Below are positions 59,533 to 64,000 of a stretch of DNA of 64,000 nucleotides, one piece after another. The DNA is from Nematostella vectensis (Eukaryota; Cnidaria; Anthozoa; Actiniaria; Edwardsiidae). Position numbers and translations under genes: made by a program. Each line of letters opens with the position of its first letter. The first letter of the stretch is position 1. The stretch is taken from contig NC_064044.1 in NCBI RefSeq assembly GCF_932526225.1, positions 3,994,092 through 4,058,091 on the forward strand, read 5' to 3'. The notes under the pieces are model-generated. The model was not told the origin of the DNA, did no database searches, and was given only the letters and a program-made list of their open reading frames with translations.

Positions 59533-62500
59533 TTATAGCTCAGTTTTAACTTCTTCATTCCCCTTATTTTCCTTTGGAATATCGTCTTTAACGTCATGCT
59601 TGCTAATTGCCGAAATCTGCTCAGCAAAGGATGCATCATCATCATTTTGTTTGTCATCGTAATCATCTGATGACGGCCTGCCATCATCAGCAGAAGGTTG
59701 AATGTCTGATTTATTACCATCAGCATTAGGTTTATTGTCTGATTTTTCATCATCATCTTGTGTGTCATCACCATCACTTGATGATGGAGTGCCATCATAG
59801 GGCGTTTTATCAACACCATCAGCATTAGGTTGAAAGTCTGATTTATCATCATCATCTTGTGTGTCATCATTATCACTTGATGATATAGTGTCATCATAGG
59901 GCGTTTTATCAACACCATCAGCATTAGGTTTATTGTCTGATTTATCATCATCATCTTGTGTGTCATCATTATCACTTGATGATGGAGTGTCATCATCGGG
60001 CGTTTTATCAACACCATCAGCATTAGGTTGAAAGTCTGATTTATCATCATCATCTTGTGTGTCATCATTATCACTTGATGATGGAGTGCCATCATAGGGC
60101 GTTTTATCAACACCATCAGCATTAGGTTGAATGTCTGATTTATCATCATCATCTTGTGTGTCATCATTATCGCTTGATGATGGAGTGCCATCATCGGGCG
60201 TTTTATCAACACCATCAGCAGAAGGTTGAAAGTCTGATTTATCATCATCATCTTGTGTGTCATCATTATCACTTGATGATGGACCATCAGAAGAAGGTTG
60301 GATGCCCTTCTCTGGTCCATGTGGCGGATCAAAAGACCTCGCAAAGTCTTTCAATACCTGTTGAGGTAACTCCAAGATGTCTTCATGCGTAATGTACCCC
60401 TTGTGTTTCGTATCAAGAAGACTTCTGAACAAATGTCTAGGATCGGCGTGCGGTTGTCCATCAGTTTCCCTCCAGTATGCAGCAAAGTGATCTTCGGTTA
60501 AGGATTTAGTGTTAAAGTGTACTAAAGCACTCATAAGACTTTGACGAAGAACCTCAATATTCATGTAGCCCATCTCAATAACCTGCAACAAAAAGTAATA
60601 AAAGGAATCGTACATTGAATGACATGACGGAAAAACCATGCACATGGCACAGCGTACAGTACTTTGGAAACCATGAAGCCGAATAATGGCTGCAGGTTCT
60701 TCGTATTTCAGAATGATTTTTCTATTATAAAACCCAGTTCTGTTAATAAGATGCGTTATTTACCCGACATTTCAGCTTTTACAATTTTAACCTGAACGTT
60801 TTTCGCGCCATTTATACAAACGCCGTGACAAAAACTATCATGACCTTGGAGCTTTTGCAACAAGTCGGATTGCTTTGGCTCACTATGCACTTTTTCCGGC
60901 TTTTGATGTTATAAACAAACAAACACGTCGACGCCAAAAACACAGGGTGTCCAAACATCCCTGTCAATAGAAGCAGCAGCCATCGTCGCCATCATCATTG
61001 CATCATCGCTGTCATCGTCGCTATCATCATTGGATCAATATAATACAATATACAATACTTGATTCACATTTCCATTTTTACAATATTTTTTACGGGAAAA
61101 ACATATAAATAGAATAACTATTTTACGATTTATTACGTTTCAGGGGTACTAGATATAATTTAGACAAAGGAAATGCCTAGCATCTAAATAAACCAATCGG
61201 TTTTCCAGTTACATACTCGCTGTCCTTATCGTAATCATCATTGCATCATCGTTGTCATCGTCGCCATCATCATTGCATCATACTTAGGTATGTTGGAAAA
61301 CCGAGTATTTACTGATCCACAAAATCTGGTCCTGTTTCCTCAACACATAACAGTAATCACTAAAGACGATTCTATACATGTTGGTAGTTTTGGACGATGA
61401 TTATGACAAAAATGTTGTTCAAAAAGCGCTTTCTTTACGAACCTATTTTCCGTCTCACTTTTGCACTAACCTTGTCGCCTTTATTGTAGGTCCAATGAAC
61501 GCGCACTTTGTCCAAAGTCGTAAAAGCGGACAAGTCCATAGAGTCGCAGAAGCGTGGGTTGAAGGTCCCGTCAGGGTCGACTGTAAATAACATGGTGACT
61601 GATATACTTCTGATGTGAGAGCGAACTTGGTGGATATACTCTGTCGACAAAGATTAACAACCGCATAAAAATTCACAGTATCTGTCATTGTAGATGCATA
61701 GCATTTGCGATACCTGGCCTGATCAATCGAGCGTTTGCTAACGCTGGATTAATGTTTACAATATAACTCACACAAATTAAAATCTCATCTAACATACGGC
61801 AATTGAACCTTTTTTACTTCATCAAAATCAACCAAAATCCACCGATCCAATTCGGAAAATCGGCTGCCCCAAGGGAGAGGGGGCTAAAACCCCACCCAAA
61901 AAATCTTGAAATTTTATAGACCAATTTTATAGGCCATCTAGACGCCCTGCATAAGGATAAATTACTTTATGTTTGTCAGAATTTGTTGAAATTAAGTTTT
62001 AAGTTGTTTTGTTAAATACTAATAATATAGAACATTTGCTATATTGGGATAGGCAATCAGGTCGATCCTGCCAGGGTATGACATGGTTATTTTATTTAAG
62101 GGATGAAAAAGAGCACTCTTTGTGACTACTTGGCTAACCTGCAGGGAGAAACAAGCAATCTCCAGGGAGCAATGTTGTGTAGTTCCAGTGGACATTAGTT
62201 ATATTGGGGTAGGCAAGTAGGTCCACTTTGTCAGGGTCCACCTGAGTATATCCTGATCCAGAAAACTGATCCTGGCAACATGAAAAATTCAGTACGATAC
62301 CTGACTGTATCTGATTATTTACCTAGAAGAGGACTTCAAAATTCCTCAAGGGAAGGGTTGGATGGGGTTTGGAAAAAAAACACACACACAAAGAATTTCA
62401 AAGAAATTCATCATCGAAAATGGTTAACACATTTTGGCATTATTTGACTGTATATTACTGTCTGGTGATTTCCCCAAAATTCCTAATTCCGATGTCATAC

Positions 62501-64000
62501 ACAGGGCCGTAGCAGGGGGTGGGGCACTGGGGGCATGTGCCCCCCCCCCCCTAAAAAATATATATATATAAATGATCAGTAGGGGCGTGGCTGTGCTCGC
62601 CCCAATATTCTTAAAGTTTCTGTATTGTTCCCCCCCCCCCCCATTTCCGAGGACTGCTTCAGCCCTGATACCTAAATCCAACACATTTTATAATCTTGTT
62701 AGCTTCATGGCACACAAAGTTTCCCTAGCAATGTGCATCGGATAGGTGTCTCAGCAATAGTAAAAAAATTTCTTTACCTTTTCGACCATGTTTAAGTCAC
62801 CCACAAACTGCTGATTAATAAGCATCCAGTCCTTCCTCCCAGCAACAAGGCAATGCAGAATATGGTCAGCATCATAGTGGACCAGAGATCGCGTCCCCCC
62901 AGAACTCATCCAGAAGTTGGTCTCATGGATAAAATCAACAAAAGAGCCACACAGGAGACAAGAAGGGACCTGAAATAAGAACAGACTTTTAAATGATGAT
63001 ATTTTACTTTGAATATCTTTTATCTAAATGCTGCATTTTTTTTTCAAAATGGCAGTCCTATTGTAGCCATAGCAGAAGCACCAACATGGGTTGAATATCA
63101 CTGTTGCTGTTGGGTGGTCAGTTGAAGGAGGGGGGGGGGGGGGGGGGCATACATCTTATAAATCTCATTTTCCTATAATGCACACAAAAATATTCCCTGC
63201 TAGCAGAGGCCTCTTTTCTCTGTATTTCGCTGGGCTGGAGTTCGCAAGGAAAAGATTTTCCTCGCGAACGCAAGCACAGCGAAATACAGAGAAAAGAGGC
63301 CTCTGCTAGCAGGGAAACAAAAATAACATTTTACATTCTTACATTGAGTGATTTTATAGCTTATTATTGTGTAAATGTTAAATGTATTTGTCAAAATAGG
63401 ACAAGCAAATAGGAGATAGTGCACCCTTTTGTGATATCAAAATACTTAACCAATAAATATTCAGTAGAAGTTACCCCCCCCCCCCTTAGAAAAAAAGAAA
63501 ACAAATTAATAAGGGCCGAGGGTAAATGCACTTTCAAAGAAGCACTTCATTGCTATTTATATCGTAAGACAGTCACACCCACCCACCACCACCACCAAAC
63601 ATCAGCCAGAACATTCTTTTACTTTTTTTTTCGAAAAGTAGTATTTTTATATTCATTTTAATATGATATGTTAATAGCTAAGCAACTAAACAGCATAACA
63701 CAAATAATTTTAGCTAACCTGAACTTCTTTGCGCATCGGGTCCGGCAAGACTGTCACCACATACACGTCTCTTTCCGTGTAGTTATCAATAAACGCTTCT
63801 AAAGTCATCCTTTTTGCACCTTGACTACGATTCTCTCTCTTCAGCTCGATTAATACGTCTAAATCCCCATATTTCTCCTTCAAATATTGGTCAGTCCATT
63901 TCTCGATGGCGGCAGATTTTGCGATAGCTTTACGAAATACAGCTGGTCTATTTTTTGAGACGTGCTGGTTCCAGAATTCTTCCGGGTGTAGAGCTTGCTT
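59533..64000 (-). CDS. JmjC-domain (cupin-8) dioxygenase-like protein with acidic repeat tail and KTEL end (5' partial)
   Basis: Probable Fe(II)/2-oxoglutarate oxygenase-fold protein. Exons 63719-64000 (runs off the window), 62778-62969, 62139-62265, 61471-61640 and 59533-60582; all phases agree, 606 aa visible. The cupin-8/JmjC core shows HPEEFWNQHV, then WMSSGGTRSLVHYDADH with the H-x-D iron ligands, LLPGDCLFLPAGEYIHQVRS with the distal His, and a strand after it. The last exon has a degenerate EF-hand loop (DTKHKGYITHED, lacking acidic ligands at positions 3 and 5) and six or seven roughly 33-residue acidic repeats (SSSDNDDTQDDDDKSD). The protein ends VKTEL, a KDEL-like ER retrieval signal, so the protein is probably ER-lumenal; the needed signal peptide would be in exons outside the window. 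The substrate is unknown. Confidence 0.85.
59690..60300 (-). repeat. Coding minisatellite for the acidic tail of the JmjC protein
   Basis: Six to seven copies of a roughly 100-bp unit (33 codons) within the last exon. All copies keep the reading frame. Copy-to-copy changes concentrate at the FQPN/IQPN/NKPN position. Confidence 0.9.
60960..61280. repeat. Duplicated (TCA)n-rich segments in a JmjC-gene intron
   Basis: catcattgcatcatcg-type blocks occur near 60,985-61,030 and again near 61,225-61,280. Confidence 0.7.
62034..62095 (-). pseudogene. Decayed duplicate of JmjC-gene exon 62139-62265
   Basis: On the minus strand this intronic stretch translates to IDLIAYPNIANV, against VDLLAYPNITNV in the real exon. 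Several differences are third-position or conservative (CTA/CTG, TAC/TAT, GTC/GTT), and a stop follows soon after. It looks like a tandemly duplicated exon that was once under coding constraint. Confidence 0.6.
62505..62640. repeat. Interspersed repeat, copy 2 (partner of 27.1 kb)
   Basis: Opposite-strand counterpart of 27065-27190 with the same order of blocks; lies in an intron of the JmjC gene. Confidence 0.7.
63195..63315. repeat. Near-perfect 120-bp palindrome
   Basis: The left arm ccctgctagcagaggcctct then tttctctgtatttcgctg is repeated as an exact reverse complement at the right end, and the inner parts (gagttcgcaaggaaaa / ttttcctcgcgaac) also pair. It is either a fold-back MITE or a hairpin RNA source within a JmjC-gene intron. 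Confidence 0.9.

Overview
The window is animal nuclear DNA. It has intron-dense genes with short exons and GT-AG splice sites, an AT-rich background, a Gypsy-type LTR retrotransposon and many minisatellites. Several spliced proteins align closely with vertebrate DNA polymerase beta, TTC39C, DYRK4 and MFF. Vertebrate-like exon structure together with short introns, fold-back elements and abundant tandem repeats fits an early-branching metazoan, most likely an anthozoan cnidarian such as a sea anemone or coral. This is inference; no species assignment can be proven from the sequence. All gene models were spliced by eye from codon phase, splice consensus and known protein families.

Layout, left to right. 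1-1325 (+): 3' end of an unrecognised, very acidic protein gene. 3831-5450 (-): MFF, the tail-anchored mitochondrial fission factor. About 500 bp upstream of its start lies a 1.2-kb array of 45-bp repeats carrying exact CCAAT-N9-CCACG (ER-stress element) matches. 8164-17392 (-): DYRK4-like kinase, 15 coding exons visible, N-terminus not found. 17.4-27.2 kb: mostly no recognisable genes, with a long inverted repeat at about 24.9-26.5 kb. 27241-31289 (-): a complete 153-aa single-pass membrane protein gene that I do not recognise. 31772-40788 (-): POLB, complete, 15 exons, 336 aa. 41287-56843 (+): TTC39C, complete, 16 exons, 603 aa, sharing a divergent promoter with POLB; a young antisense Gypsy element with 138-bp LTRs lies in its first intron. 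59533-64000 (-): JmjC hydroxylase-like gene, 5' end off the window, with a degenerate EF-hand, an acidic repeat tail and a C-terminal KTEL. The TTC39C and JmjC genes converge on a 1.3-kb array of about 59-bp repeats.

The most unusual signal is recurrent. Tandem duplications repeatedly begin at exon edges and copy the splice site plus the adjoining coding bases. In POLB two intronic minisatellites carry copies of the preceding exon end and donor region. In TTC39C a 47-bp array re-creates, in frame, a 24-nt mini-exon about eight times, and elsewhere a 122-bp duplication copies an acceptor. In DYRK4 an 87-bp duplication gives an in-frame second acceptor. A once-coding exon duplicate also decays inside a JmjC intron. 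Together they suggest a local process that continually makes spare splice sites and mini-exons.
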